A stretch of DNA of 48,885 nt from Saccoglossus kowalevskii (GCF_000003605.2 NW_003119425.1:2121142-2170026), one strand, 5' to 3'; shown: positions 27,901 through 43,339, numbered from the stretch's first letter. The notes: generated by a model not told the origin, from the letters alone. Numbers and translations: made by a program.

Positions 27901-30900
27901 TACAGTAACCAATCATCATGCATTATGTTGACTACAGTAACCAATCATCATGCATTATGTTGACTACAGTAACCAATCATCATTCACCATGTTGACTACA
28001 GTAACCAATCATGTTGATTACAGTAAATAGAGTATTCAGTCATAATATAATATGAAGTTATTACAAGGATACGGCAAAGTATACATGAAGACAGGGAGTA
28101 TCAACGGACGTGCAGCAGTATCCTCGTAATAACTTTATTATACATCTTTTGCTCCCAGGAATACATCATTGGAATGCTGAAATCCAAGAACAGATTTAGC
28201 GAACTTCTTTGTGTGGAGTCCAGTCAAACCATGGGGCAGCCATGTTTGTTTTTTATTATTAGAGGACGCTTATGCGCATAATCATTCCATATTTGGAATT
28301 TGCATTTCCTAATATGGTAGGATAAAAATACCCAGTGCAATACTGCAAAACTACGGCATGCTGTAACTTATGGTGTTACGGTGACAGATGTATAATAATT
28401 GGCATAACTTACTAGTATTGGTGACAATTGGAACAATGATGGGGTTTGTGGCATTGCTTGTTGAATTGGTAGTCTGTTTCAATGTATAAATTGTCTGCGT
28501 TCCATTGGTCGTCATAATAGTCACAGCTACAACCTTCGTAGGAGTGTCCCAATTAAAGGTGATATTAAAGGTTTCTTCAGGAATGGTGAATATATCTGGT
28601 ATCTCTGTACTATCAGTAGCAATAGTGGTTGTAACGACAGCCTGGATTTTCTCAGTCCCAGTCGGAGTCATTAAAGAAACTTCAGTCACAACAGGTTTTA
28701 CCAGCGGGTTTAGAATCATGCTGCCGATAATGGTGGTGTTCATACTCACTATAAATAAAAGAAGAGTAACAAAAAAAAATTGTTGAAAATTTAGACACAG
28801 CTTCTTAGAGGCAGTTAGTCAGTCTGCTAAGTTACTTAACCATGTCATCTGTTGATGCTTTTCCTACTCATTTTGTAAATCTATGGATGCTTTTATCAGG
28901 CAATGTGTTCATGATAGCAATATACATAGCGATCTATAATGGCCAATAACCTACTACAGAATTCAACTTACCTCCTCTGAATGGTTCACAATTTGGTGGT
29001 GAGGACCCTTCAATATTGAAGTTAACAGTATAGGGTATAGTCCTACCATCTCGATCAACACACCAGGACAGGTCGTTATGCTGCTGCAGTGGTGAAAACG
29101 TGCCATTCTGGAGACACGTCAGACTGGTACGAAAACCAAGTTTCTTCATAATGTGTTGATGACGTGTACATGGTCCAAAATCTAAAACAATACGGGAGGT
29201 AATATATTATTTCAATTGAATATTAAATACCATTAATATATTCAATACTTTTAAAAAAAAATTTCGTTACTGTCATCAATCTCATATTCGTATATTTCTG
29301 CGATAAATACACAGAATATAAGTATGAGCCAACACTTATCATATAAAACGCATTTGATTCACATACTTTTGGGTGGATATTTGTGCATATTAATCACCTA
29401 ATTTGCATAATTAACATATTAAAGTATATCTCACTTGTAATTTTGTTCATTCCTTCAGGTAGTAATGCAGCTAATGGGTTGGTTTTGGTGACAACAGTTG
29501 TATCGTTAGTATTAATAACACTCACTGAAAATAAACATAGTACACCTATTAAAAACCTGCTCTCACAGAACATGTAGTGTAATATAATATATCTATAGAT
29601 ATAATAATAACAAGCAGCCTGTCAGCTGGAATAGCTCCACTGTTAGCAATGCACATTGCAATTAAAGAACAGAAGATATCCTTAGAAAAAGAACAAAATG
29701 TATAGTATCAAAACAATCGGACTTGCTGTTTTCAACAAGAATTCAAAAATATCACTTTTCACCAAAAATGACAAAAACTATCATCAAAATTAGAGAATTG
29801 AAGATATCATCATGAAATGAACAATCTAAGAGGGGTTTGCCCAAGGTACATATACAAATCTGAGAGTGGTCCACATGTAGAACCTATATATGTAATATCA
29901 AAGCAATTGGACTTGCGGTTTTTAACAAGAAGTCGAAAATATCCCTTTTTACCAAAAATGACAAAAATATTCACCAAAATTAGAGAATTAAAGATATCAT
30001 TACAAAATGAACAAATCTGAGAGAGGTCCACATGTAGTACCTATATATATAATATCAAAGCAATTGGACTTGCGGTTTTTAACAAGAAGTCTAAAATATC
30101 ACTTTTTACCAAAAATGAAAAAATATTCACCAAAATTAGACAATTGAAGATACCGGTATCATCATGAAATGAACAAACCTAGAGATCTACCCAAGGTACA
30201 TACACACCAAGTATCAAAGCATTCAGGCTTGTAGTTTTCAAGAAGAAGTCGAAAAAGTAAAAAATTGACACGAACGACAACGGACAATCACTCATATGAT
30301 AAGCTCCGCTCGTCAAAGTTGACAGCGGGGGCTAAGGAGTATTTATATATTGCCAGAATTCATTAAGTAGTTTGAAAAGTTACACCACACTATACGCTTT
30401 ACAAAAAAAAATATATTCATTTGGAAAATGTCTTTGTTCAAGTAGAAGAGAATTCCAGAGTTGTATGTGAAAAACCATGTACTTTGTATTTTTCGGCTTT
30501 GATTCGATATGATTCGTTCAATGCTGCAGGTTAATGCAAAAATTCACTCGTGTTAACAAATGAGCTTCCCTAACAGAAGATGTCTGAGAACTTAATCCTG
30601 TGGTACTGTAGGATACTTTATTTTCACTTGGAATTTATTTTCGCTATTTTCACTGAAGGGATAATTCCATGAAAATATAATCCAGCGGATATACATTTTT
30701 TCCTATATTTTACATTAATCTCATCAAAAATCAGTGAAAATAAATTCCAAGCAAAACGCCCAAAAAGCCTTTTTAGCGAAAATTTATTCCAGCAAAAATA
30801 AGGTATTCACAAAATGAAGCTGAGAAGGTTCACTCGTCATGCCTTAGAATCAAGATATGATTAAAACCATTTGTGGGCCATATTGGTTTGACAATCTGCT

Positions 30901-33900
30901 GAGTATTAAGTGATATCGCCAAATGCCAAATCGCCAAATTAACCCTTTGAATGCCACATTTTTTCATGCCAAAATTTGTCATGCATTTTACTTCAATTTT
31001 GAACCAAATAACCATAATTTCAAATTGACTACATGTTTTAACAAAAATTTTGTGGACAAAATCAGAAAAGACAAGTACGTATCAAGTTTTGTGAGTGGTG
31101 ACTAAGTTCGAAGTGTGAAAGGGTGAATGTGACGTAACAGCTGCTCTATATCAATTCTCGGGGGCGGACATGAAAACAAAGGCCAAAAACTTAAAGAAAA
31201 CGGTACTTTGGGATGGTTGTTAAGACTCCCCTGAACAGTGTAACAAGATAACCCAAGCATGTCCAACATGTATAAATTTGGTTGTCCAGGATTACTTCAA
31301 AGTTGATTTTGTGCTATTTTTTCAAATTTAGCTATTTTCACCAGCTCATCGACCGGCATTCCACAGCAGCTCGTGCAGAGCCCATAGAAATACATGGTGG
31401 TGGTGCGCGACTTAGCAACGTAGAATGTCTTGTGACGTAGCTCCGCCCCCGAGGATAGTACTATTTCCCTCTGAACACTAGATCGAATTAAGTTTAGATA
31501 ATTTACCTGTTGCGTACTGAGAACAAGTTGGTGGAGTATTCCAAGTTGGCGTGATGGTCTCTGGAATTATGACATTATTGACATCCAGACATGCACACAC
31601 ATATCTGTCACACTGTAGTGGTTCAAAATATCCATTAGGTTTACAATCAGGAAGTTTGTTATCCTTATTCATCATTGTTAAAATTTGGTGCATTCGAAAG
31701 CAAGGTCGTAGATCTGAAATGACAAAAACAAAAAAATCAAGCTTGCAGCTGATGCAGAGAAAATGATTGTATTATTAGGGAATCTAAGCAAGCATTACCA
31801 GAGGACCTGCTCACAGCAAGCAGTACCAGAGATGTTTCTCACAGCAAGCAGTACCAGAGGAGCTTTTCTCAGCAAGCATTACCAGAGTAGCTTCTCTCAG
31901 CAAGGATTACCAGAGGAGCTTCTCTCAGCAAGGATTACCAGAGGAGCTTTTCTCAGCAAGCATTACCAGAGTAGCTTCTCCAAGCAAGCATTACCAGAGG
32001 AGCTTCTCTCAGCATGGATTACCAGAGGAGCTTCTCTCAGCAAGGATTACCAGAGTAGCTTCTCACAGCAAGCATTACCAGAGGAGCTTCTCTCAGCAAG
32101 GATTACCAGAGGAGCTTCTCTCAGCAAGGATTACCAGAGTAGCTTCTCTCAGCAAGGATTACCAGAGGAGCTTTTCTCAGCAAGCATTACCAGAGGAGCT
32201 TCTCCAAGCAAGCATTACCAGAGGAGCTTCTCTCAGCATGGATTACCAGAGGAGCTTCTCTCAGCAAGGATTACCAGAGTAGCTTCTCACAGCAAGCATT
32301 ACCAGAGGAGCTTCTCTCAGCATGGATTACCAGAGGAGCTTCTCTCAGCAAGGATTACCAGAGTAGCTTCTCACAGCAAGCATTACCAGAGGAGCTTCTC
32401 TCAGCAAGGATTACCAGAGTAGCTTCTCACAGCAAGCATTACCAGAGGAGCCTCTCTCAGCATGGATTACCAGAGGAGCTTCTCTCAGCAAGGATTACCA
32501 GAGTAGCTTCTCTCAGCAAGGATTACCAGAGGAGCTTTTCTCAGCAAGCATTACCAGAGTAGCTTCTCCAAGCAAGCATTACCAGAGGAGCTTCTCTCAG
32601 CAAGGATTACCAGAGTAGCTTCTCACAGCATGATTACCAGAGGAGATTCTCTCAGCAAGCATTACCAGAGAAGTTTCTCTCAGCAAGCATTACCAGAGTA
32701 GCTTCTCACAGCAAGGATTACCAGAGCAGCATTTAACAGCAATCATTTCCAGAGTAGCTTCTCATAGCTCGCATTGCCAGAGTAGTTCCTATAAACTCGG
32801 GCGGAAATTGTGTTCGAAAAAGACAACACATTATCTACTCGAAAAACAGGATCTGACAAAATGATTCAAGATAAATTATAAATCAGATCAGCCCATTACA
32901 GGTGATACTTACTAGTGTTTTCAACAATAGGTACAACTATTGGAGCGGTAGTGGTAACTGTGGTCTGTTTGATGGTTGATTCAGGGACAGTATAGACAAC
33001 TCTCTGCCCCATGGATGTAGGTATCGACATTGGTGTAATAACTGGAATGGCCACTGGTATTGGTGGTACAGCAGAAGTTGTTGTCAAATTTACTGAAAAG
33101 TTAAAACATATTAGGAGGTCATTTATATTTTTAAATTTCATTACAATGGTTAGTCTATATGCAAGTCAAATTCAAATGTTGCTTTCTACTGAGCATGTTA
33201 CTGAGCATATATGCAATGCATGATGGGAGAGGAATTCAAATGTTGCCCTACTGAGTATGTTACTGAGCATATATGCAATGCATGATGGGAGAGGAATTCA
33301 AATGTTGCCCTACTGAGTATGTTACTGAGCATATATGCAATGCATGATGGGAGAGGAATTCAAATGTTGCCCTACTGAGTATGTTACTGAGCATATATGC
33401 AATGCATGATGGGAGAGGAATTCAAATGTTGCCCTACTGAGCATGTTACTGAGCATATATGCAATGCATGATGGGAGAGGAATTCAAATGTTGCCCTACT
33501 GAGCATGTTACTGAGCATATATGCAATGCATGATGGGAGAGGAATTCAAATGTTGCCCTACTGAGTATGTTACTGACAAAATAATTATCTCCTGCGATTC
33601 AAGGGGACATTAGCATACTGACAACCAAAGAAATCAAAGCCATATTATGCATGTATTATGTATGGAGTTTAAGAGGTTATAACCAATGCAGAGGTCACTC
33701 ACCATTTCTGAAGATCTCACAGTTTGGAATGTAAGTTGTTTTAGTTATCGGTGTCACTGTACCAGGTATTGTTCTACCTTGCACATCCACGCAGTAATAA
33801 ACATTATTCGTCGACTGCAGAGGTGTAAATGTACCATTCTCAGCCTCACATTGCATGCTGGGTAAAGCCATATTGGTAGTGGTTCTCATTGTACTGTAGC

Positions 33901-36900
33901 AAACTAAAAAACAAAACAAAAACATTGAGTGATTTTAATAAGAGATTCTCTCATTTTCAGGCATAATTTGCCCTTTTCTAAGCTAATCGGGAAACACCTA
34001 GTTTATTAAATTTTCAAAACTCAACTTTCATTGGCTTATTAAAGTATTAATATTAACACCCTGTCTTGATTACATATTCTACAGTTTATTCGAACATGTT
34101 TATCGGCCAGCAATTAATAAATAAACAAACAAACAAACAAATAAATAAATAAATAAACAAACAAACAAATAAATAAATCATAAACAATCATACTTACTCG
34201 TGTCCCTCTTTTCAGTAATGCCATGAGTAGCTGTGGTTGCCATAGTAACAGCAGTCCCAGTTGTATTGACAATAGTTACTAGAAAACATAAATAATGGTT
34301 ATAAGATGAAGCTGATAAAAAAAAAGATTATAAACAATACAATTCACTGCATCTTCAAAGTTTGCTGTATTGCACAGATTATGAATATTTTAATTTATTA
34401 GAAATGTGAATTCAAATTATGGAAAGATTAATAATAATTAATAAAATATGCAATATTTCCAAAAATTGCATCACCTTGTTGTTCAGTTCAATTCTTTAAC
34501 CACCAAATAGTTGGATTAAGAAGATGTAACGTTATATTACAAAGACACCACAAAGTATGCGTATCAGAGAATATGCAGTAGCATCAATTTATTCGGTAGA
34601 TAAACCCTGTACCGTCTTTGTGCATACTTTGCGGTATCCTTGTAATAACCTCATTATTATATGTAAGTCACTGCTACTATGTACTCACCATTCCAATATT
34701 TATCACATACGAGCGTCAGAGTCTTGGTGTACGGCGTAATTGGGGCAGCAGTTCCTGGTATGATAGTACCCTGGGTGTCAATACAGTAACATACTTTGCT
34801 AGTACATTGCAAAGGCGTAAATGTGCTGTTAGCGTGACAAGTTGGTGGTTTAACGCCCATCGCCATGGCAACTTCTTGCATTTTGATGCAGGTTGGTGTG
34901 GCTGTAAAATAAGCAAATTATTAAAAAATCATGATTCGCAAAATATTAAAAAATCATGATTTGTGGTGGATACACTTTCAAAATAATTGGCCGAAATATA
35001 GTTCAATTTAAAATTGTGGGAACTGTCATAGGAAACTGTCTCAAATTTTGAAGTCTAGGAAGATGGGAAAGTTTTGTAGCATTGAGAGATTACAGTGGCC
35101 GTTAAAACAAAATGATCAGGAAAAATGCTATCTCCCTACCAATTGCTCTTGCAAAAGTGTAATATTTCTAGAAATCTTGCCAGCAGCATATTATTTTGTT
35201 CTCATTTTTATGTATTAAAATTATTTTATTATTTATTTAATATTCACTATTGGCCACTGATCTTGATAAATAATTTGGAAACAATTAATATGAAGAAAAA
35301 TTATATGAATGGTGACAAAAACTGATGCTGAAAGAGTTGGTAACACTTACTTGTTGTATCTATGGTCTCGGCAGGTGCTCCCGGCACATAATTTACTTCC
35401 GGTCCGGTTGGAAGGAAGGAAGTGAGAGCAGTGACTGATGGCAACACCTTTGGCATTGGGAGACTGGCAGCACTGGTACACAGATTAACTGTCATATAAA
35501 TTACAATAATTAATGCAAAGTTAATAGCGTTTGTCACGCTTGCGAAATGTTCTAAAAATAGAACTGATGTGATCATACACTCCATGACATTTTCAATCTC
35601 AACTAAACTTTTTAGTTGTTTGATGATTTGTTGTGAACCAAATGCTAATTAAAACACCAAAATTAATAACAATTAGTAAATGCTTTGATATTAATCCGTT
35701 TCTTACTTTAGTTGATCAATTAACAACAAGTGACAGAGGACATTCAATTTCATAATTATTTTGTATTGAAAGCGAGAGAGTTGTTACCTACGTATGCGTC
35801 AGATGGTCATAGCGTGTCATTGTTTACAAACAAGCATCTACCTATGAGTCTTTGCGTTTTTAGCTCGTGTTGTTATCGTCGCTTGGGACACAATTCCCGC
35901 GCGTCCGCAGGTGACGACCCTCTCGCTTTAATTATTTAAACATCATAATTTCCCTCCTAAAATGTTGGTGCTACATTTTTCACATTTTTAAGTATTTTCT
36001 AGAATTTATTTGAAATTATTAATTTTGGATCAAATAGACAGAATTTTTTATTTTCAACAGGTCTGATTTATTTAAAAATGATTTATGTTTAATTTTGTGA
36101 TAAAAGTTACTTTAGCAAAGTATAAATTTTCAGAAAGCTGTAGTATAGGCGAACATGACTGCTGTACACAATTTGATGAAGTTACAAAATAACCGAGAAG
36201 TCGCTCACATTCATAGACATTGCTGATTGTTCAGTCGAACATCAGTGTAACAGTCACATTTGGTTTTTGTCTGTGAGGTTTGGGGACAAGGTTGAAACAA
36301 TATGTGAGTTTCCCCATGATGCATTTCACTTGTTGGTTTCACGTTTATTTGTGAGAGACAAAAGAACGCTACATTATTATGTAAATATTGTTTTGCCGTT
36401 CTAAGTAAGGAGGTAATCCCTCTATTGTTTACTTCAGTAAGATGTACATGGTAGGTGCTTTCAAAGACAATATGATGTTTCATTGACACACGGGCATTTT
36501 TAATGCTGTAACTAGTTAAGTCTGGCACACCAGCATGCAACAGAAAATTGTACAGTGATATTCAAAAAATATTACTATAGTTATAGAATTTGATAATTTA
36601 AAGCGAGAGAGTAGTCACCTGCACATGCGTCAGATGGCCATAGTGTGTCTTTGTTTATAAACAAGCGTCTACGCATGAGCCTTTTCGTTTTTAGCATGTG
36701 TTGTTATCGTCGCTTACGTGCACAGGTGACGACCCTCCCGATTTAAATTTTTTGAACAAAATAAAAGTAAAAACATATAATAATAAGACATACATGTAAG
36801 GTACCACAACAGTTTAGTTTCTGCTTTCAGAAGCTTGATTCCTACAGCCATCTACATTCTGAATTTTTTTTGGAATACATTTCCCAATCAGTCACTAAAA

Positions 36901-39900
36901 TCGTTTTGACTCAGTTTAATCAGTTCAATTAGACAGAAAACTCAAGCTGCAACATGGGAGTACAGCATGATACACACACATTGTAAACTCCATTCAAGAT
37001 TTATTAAATACGCATACCCATTCTGTAGATCTCACAGTTTGGACGTTTAGTCGTTGACGTGAGCGGTGTCATGGTACCAGGGATTAATACGCCCTTCAAA
37101 TCAACGCAGAATGCTGCGCTATTGTATTCTTGGTACGGATTGAATGTGCCGTTCTCGTTGTGGCACGTCAGGTGCCAGAGATTCAGATCTCTTGTCATGT
37201 GACCTTGTTTGAGACATCGTTGTTCAACTGTAAAAACAAAAAAAAGTCCTTTGAACACAAAAAGTATATAAGTGTAATACAATATTTATATAAAGTATTA
37301 CAAGATGAAAAATATACTTGTCATTAATTATTTAAATAAATGTATATGGCAATTGTGGATGCACAATATCTTGTTTGACATAGAATAAATACAACATACA
37401 TTGTTTGAAATCTGAACGATGCGCTGCTACACCTTATAAATAATTTCAATAATTCATTTCTGATTGTCTGGTCAGCATAATGCTAACTGTAAACAAGATA
37501 AATTTTCTTTAATAAGGCCAGACTTTTTTTATTCCTTGTTTCTCGAGTTTTTATAAGGGAATTTTTTTTTAGGAGGGTGGACAAAAAATTAAATTAATTC
37601 TTCTTTTTCACTAGATTTGTGTGATTCTCAAAGAATTGTAAGTGAGATCATTGATTGAAGAGAAGAAATGAAATAAAATTTTATTCCATTTATAACCTTG
37701 TTTCATTGATCATGATACTCCCATGAAAATCGGGTTTGTTATGCGGCGGGCGAAAAAAAAATGAAGATAAAAATAATTTTTTTTTAGCAATTTTTTGCAC
37801 TTACAATTCGGCGGGCGCGAAAAATTACGCCGAAATAAAATTTTATTTTTATTTTTTAACAGCGACACTTTTTTAATAGCAAATATTCATAAATGACGAA
37901 TTAGTCACATGACTCACCTGCTGGGTTCTCTATGCTGGAAGACGAGTAAGCTGGAGTTATATCAACTGTAGTAATAAAAAAAAACACAGGAAACTTGAGA
38001 TTATATAAATTAGCTAGGCAATATAATAAAATAAAGCAATTAAAAGAACTACATATATATTTTGTTGGAATGGTAAATATTGCTTGACATTATTAAATTT
38101 TTTAATGTATTTTTGACCTAACCTGCGCTGAAATCCTGGCACTTCAATGATGGCACTGGTGTACCTGGATACATTGGCGTAATTGTATGTACAAGTACAG
38201 TACCCCAGACATCCACGCAGTATGTCACATTATTAATTGTTTGTTGTGGAATAAATGTACCATCTTTATTACATTGTGCTGGTTCAGCTCCCATGAGCTC
38301 AGCAATCAATTGTTGTTTTCTACAATGTGGCATGCCTGAAAACAAACAGGGAACCAGAATCAACAACGATGACGATAACAACAAGGGCAGACATTTTTCG
38401 GTCACATAGATTTCCCCTCATTTATGATGATATGGACAACGTAAAAATTGAAATAATATTGTGAAAAATGAACATATTAAATTCCATGTAGCAGAATTAA
38501 TTTTCATTATATTCAAAATGGCCGCTTGGATTACCTAAAAACAAGAAAACAATGATGAGTTCTCAACATTTTTACATAATGAAAACAGTATGTTATACAA
38601 CTATGAATATATGTAGAATACAATTGTGATGTTAGTTTACTAGTTGGGCAAGCTTTAAAGGCCCAGGTATACTATAAATACGCTCCTAAACAATAGGGGT
38701 TATTTCCTTGCTTGTCACGCTGTAGTAAACAGCTCCAGCGAAGCTCCGGTAAAAACGTGTTTTCTCGAACTTACAGGTCGATTATGTCGTGCCAAAGTGG
38801 ATGCATGTGACTATGAATATCACAGCAGTGACTGTGTGTAGTATTTATGACAATAAATAGTGTACGAGCTGAGATTTTGGCGGATAAAAGTCAAAAACAC
38901 GAACCAGGGAAAGGGACGCGCTACTAATCTTGAATAATTAACTACTGTCGATCAAAGTCACATTATGTTGGACCGCTGAAACAGGATGTGTCATAGGCTA
39001 TGCAAGTGATTAACAACACTCATTAGCATAGCCACACCTCCAATTCACACTTGCTCGGGGCAAGTGAATTGGACCTTTAAGAGGAATTCTGGCCTAAAAG
39101 TTGACGAGTCTATTCAAATCATTGTTAATCAAATTGTTAATCCAAACTGCATATAGCATATAGAATAAACACCTCCTGTAACAGTTGTATACATAAGCAA
39201 AAGATGGTTGGGCCATACAAATTACATTTCCCATGATGCAATTGTGCAATATCCCAGACATTATAGTGCTATGGTTTAAGACTATTATTAAAGGCTCCAA
39301 TATGATGTTCTTCATGAAATTACCCAAAAATATTGTTCCAGAACAATTAAAATGTGTAAAACATTGTTTTTAAATGTGAGGACGTCATTAGATGAAAAGA
39401 TTGGCGACCCCGATAAAGTTGCCAAGACAACAAAACCTATGATGGCAACTTACTCTTTGTAGTGATCGGTGATGTTGCAATGGTGTGTGGGTAATTAGGT
39501 ACATTCCATACAGTGGTTGGACCTTCTGGCTTCTGTACGGTGACCGGCGTTAACAACGGCATAGGTGGAACAGTAATAGAAGTACTCAAATTGACTGCAA
39601 AACAAATACAAGTCATTGTCAATGACATAGCCTTTATTTGTATTATAGACACGAGATATATATATGACATATTATTATACATCTTTTCCTCCCACGAATA
39701 CATAATGGGAATGCCAAAATCCAAAACATTTAGAACAGATTTAGCGAACTTCTTTTTTGTGGGGTCCGGTCTAAACCGGGAGCAGCCATGTTTGTTTTTT
39801 ATTATTAGAGGATGCTTACATGCATAATTGTTCCATATTTGGAATTCACATTTCCTAATATGGTAGGATGAAAATACCCAGTGCAATACCGCAAAATAAC

Positions 39901-42900
39901 GGCACGCTGTTACTTATGGCGTTACGGTGACAGATGTATTATAATAATATGTGATATATGTGATGAAGTTTCAACTTGATTGATCCAGGCATGTTGAATA
40001 TATATATCAGAAACTGCATTCTTTGAAACAAAATGGCTGCCAGCCAGCCATTTTGAACTTGATCCAAATAATAAAATGATGTGCATGTACAAATTTTATA
40101 GAAAATCCATTCATGCATGCCTGAGATCGAATTCCAGAATGGTGAAACAAAATGCATGTGCCAGACATAATAATGCCTGAAGTTTGAACTAGATCTGCCT
40201 AAGCATGTGTGAGGTCAATCCATAAGTACCTATTTTCAGATATTTCAGATTAATATTAAAAACAAAACGTAGTAACAAACATCCTCCCTGAATTGTAACA
40301 TGGTATTTAAGTGCATGTTATATGTATTTCCATTTAAAATTGGTTATCTCATGCACAGTCTGATACACATTTGCAAACCTACCAATAAAATCTTTACAGA
40401 AAACAAGATGTCAGAAAATCAAAATGCAAAAAATCTTTTAATGAGTTGGTTTTTAAACCCAGTATAGTATTCTCATGGGATTTGGGCGATACATTACCAA
40501 GTATAGCATTACAAGATAAATGATTTACTTTATTGAACACATACAACAATGCATATTTCCACTGAGATCAGTGACCTTTGAATGTGTATAATCAGTGATC
40601 AGTCGAGTAGAAACAGTCAAAATATTTTATCAGATTTTTTCTATTTTGCATGATATTTTTATACAGAACATCAGTTGTTCATACTCAGGAAAGACTTTAT
40701 ACTGATGAATAAGGTGACCAAGTTTGGAATAGAATTAGTAAAGTTATTGTGCACACAATAACAATTATTAACGGCGACAACAACGACGATGACGACAATG
40801 CCGGACAGAAATTTTCCCCTTAATATACTTTTCCCTTCCATTTTTGATGGTACGGGCAAGGTAATAACATTTTTCAAAAGTTGATATAAATGACAGTAGT
40901 GAAATGCAGAAAGGGCATCCTATACAACTGACCAACAAGGTAAAAGACATTCTCCCAGCATTACCGTATCTGAATTGTTCACAAGAAGGACGTCCCATCT
41001 TATCAACTAAAGTGACAGTTCGTGGAATAGTTACACCATTTATATCAACACAGTAACAAACGTTCTCCCAGCATTGTAATGGAGTGAAGGTACCATTCTC
41101 AGAATGACATGTTAGGGGTTCAATACCATGCTGTCTTGCTAACTGTCGATGCTTGGTACAAACAGGAATATCTGAAATAACACAATATATACAAGGGAAT
41201 GCAAACAAAATAAGAATAAGGTAAGCAGGTATGTATGTTCTGATTGGTTATACAGCAGATTTGGATGTTCTAATTGGTTACCGAGTGGTAAATAAAATAT
41301 GCCCATGTTCTGATTGGTTATTAAAAACAACATACATTCAAGTTCTGATTGGTTAAAACAACATCATCCAAGTTCTGATTGGTTAAAACAACATCATCCA
41401 AGTTCTGATTGGTTAAAACAACATACATCTAAGTTCTGATTGGTTAAAACAACATACATCTAAGTTCTGATTGGTTAAAACAACATACATCTAAGTTCTG
41501 ATTGGTTAAAACAACATACATCCAAGTTCTGATTGGTTAAAACAACATCATCCAAGTTCTGATTGGTTAAAACAACATACATCTAAGTTCTGATTGGTTA
41601 AAACAACATCATCCAAGTTCTGATTGGTTAAAACAATATACATCTAAGTTCTGATTGGTTAAAACAACATCATCCAAGTTCTGATTGGTTAAAACAACAT
41701 CATCCAAGTTCTGATTGGTTAAAACAACATACATCTAAGTTCTGATTGGTTAAAACAACATCATCCAAGTTCTGATTGGTTAAAACAACATCATCCAAGT
41801 TCTGATTGGTTAAAACAACATACATCTAAGTTCTGATTGGTTAAAACAACATCATCCAAGTTCTGATTGGTTAAAACAACATAAAGTCCCATGTTCTAAT
41901 TAGATAAAATACATGTCAATGAAACTCTGAATCTAATATTATACCTCAGTTCAGACTTTACAAAAACAAGAAAAATATTATTATGCAAGTTCTTGACTTT
42001 AATTTTGTTAATAAACACAAGTAAAAATCAATGAAAATAGATAGTTTTTTGTTGTTGTTCTTTTAAATTTTCAACCAGCCATGCACTATCTTATCACCAT
42101 TCAACGGCTAAAACAAAGTGTCATTGATTACAATAATGAAAAAAACAAATACATACGTTTGGTTGTTGTAATAATTGCTCCTGTTTCGGTCACATCCACT
42201 GTGGTTTGCACAGTATTAGGTGAAGTAAGAGTCACTGCAAAAGTTCATGAAAACAATATATTACATAAAAACAATTATAAGAACTGTAATACACTGGATT
42301 GCTGTCATACACACAACAAATATGACCATACAATGTAACTGAGTAGACTTATCATACACATGTACTTCTGTAAAACCATTTATTTTTTCACTATTTTTCA
42401 CCCTTTGAGCTTCATTAAATAAATAATAAAATAATTTTAAGTTCATAAAATTTCCATGGAAACAATAAATTATAATGTTACGTTCAGATGGATTCAATTT
42501 ATAAGATTTCAATTATCAGCGAAAATAGTAAAATTAAAACTCAGTGAATAATTAATGAATTTATATTTATTTTAATTGTTAATATACTGAAGTCAACAAT
42601 TCTGCATTGTGAATTGTTGTTATACACAGAAATATTTTACCGATAAGCTAGAGAGAGAACTAATAGTTCCCAATAAACCAGCAATAGTCTATCATGATGC
42701 TCAGCAGAACCAGTGATGTTTTTAATCAAGATTGATTAAAAAGATATAAATGTTATTTTAGCATAAATACTAAATAAAAAAAACACTTTGTTTCAATATA
42801 AACCTAAACGTAGGTTTATTTTATCTGAAATATATTGAACAATCAATATTTTTAAATCATTTAAATTTGAAAAACACACAAACATACTGTGAAAGGGTTA

Positions 42901-43339
42901 ATTATTTACTGGGTTTTAATTTTGCTTATTTTGCTGACTGGAAAATGCGCTAAATTAAAACCCAGTGAATATGTAAAATTTAGCATAGAACACATTATCT
43001 AAATGATAAAACTTACAGTGAATTTAAAACCCACTGAATATGCCTGAAATGGTAAACCAGCGAAATTTAAACCCAGTGAAAATTAGTCATTTTACAGTAT
43101 TTTGTCTGATATACATGAACATACCGATACTTACCATTCCTGTATTTTTCACAGTTTAATTGATGTCTTAGTTTAAGCATGCCTGGTATAATCATCCCCT
43201 GTGTGTCCACACATGTACAAATATCTTCTTTACACTGCATGGGGCTAAATGTCCCATTCTCAGGATGACAGAATAGATGATCTATTCCAAAGGCAATCAG
43301 CATTCGGGACATACGATTACACATAGTTTGAGCTGGGTG

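Noticed and set aside
31763..32422. 219-codon plus-strand open frame as a protein gene
   Set aside because: It lies wholly inside a 28-bp minisatellite within an intron, and its length is explained by the repeat lacking stops.
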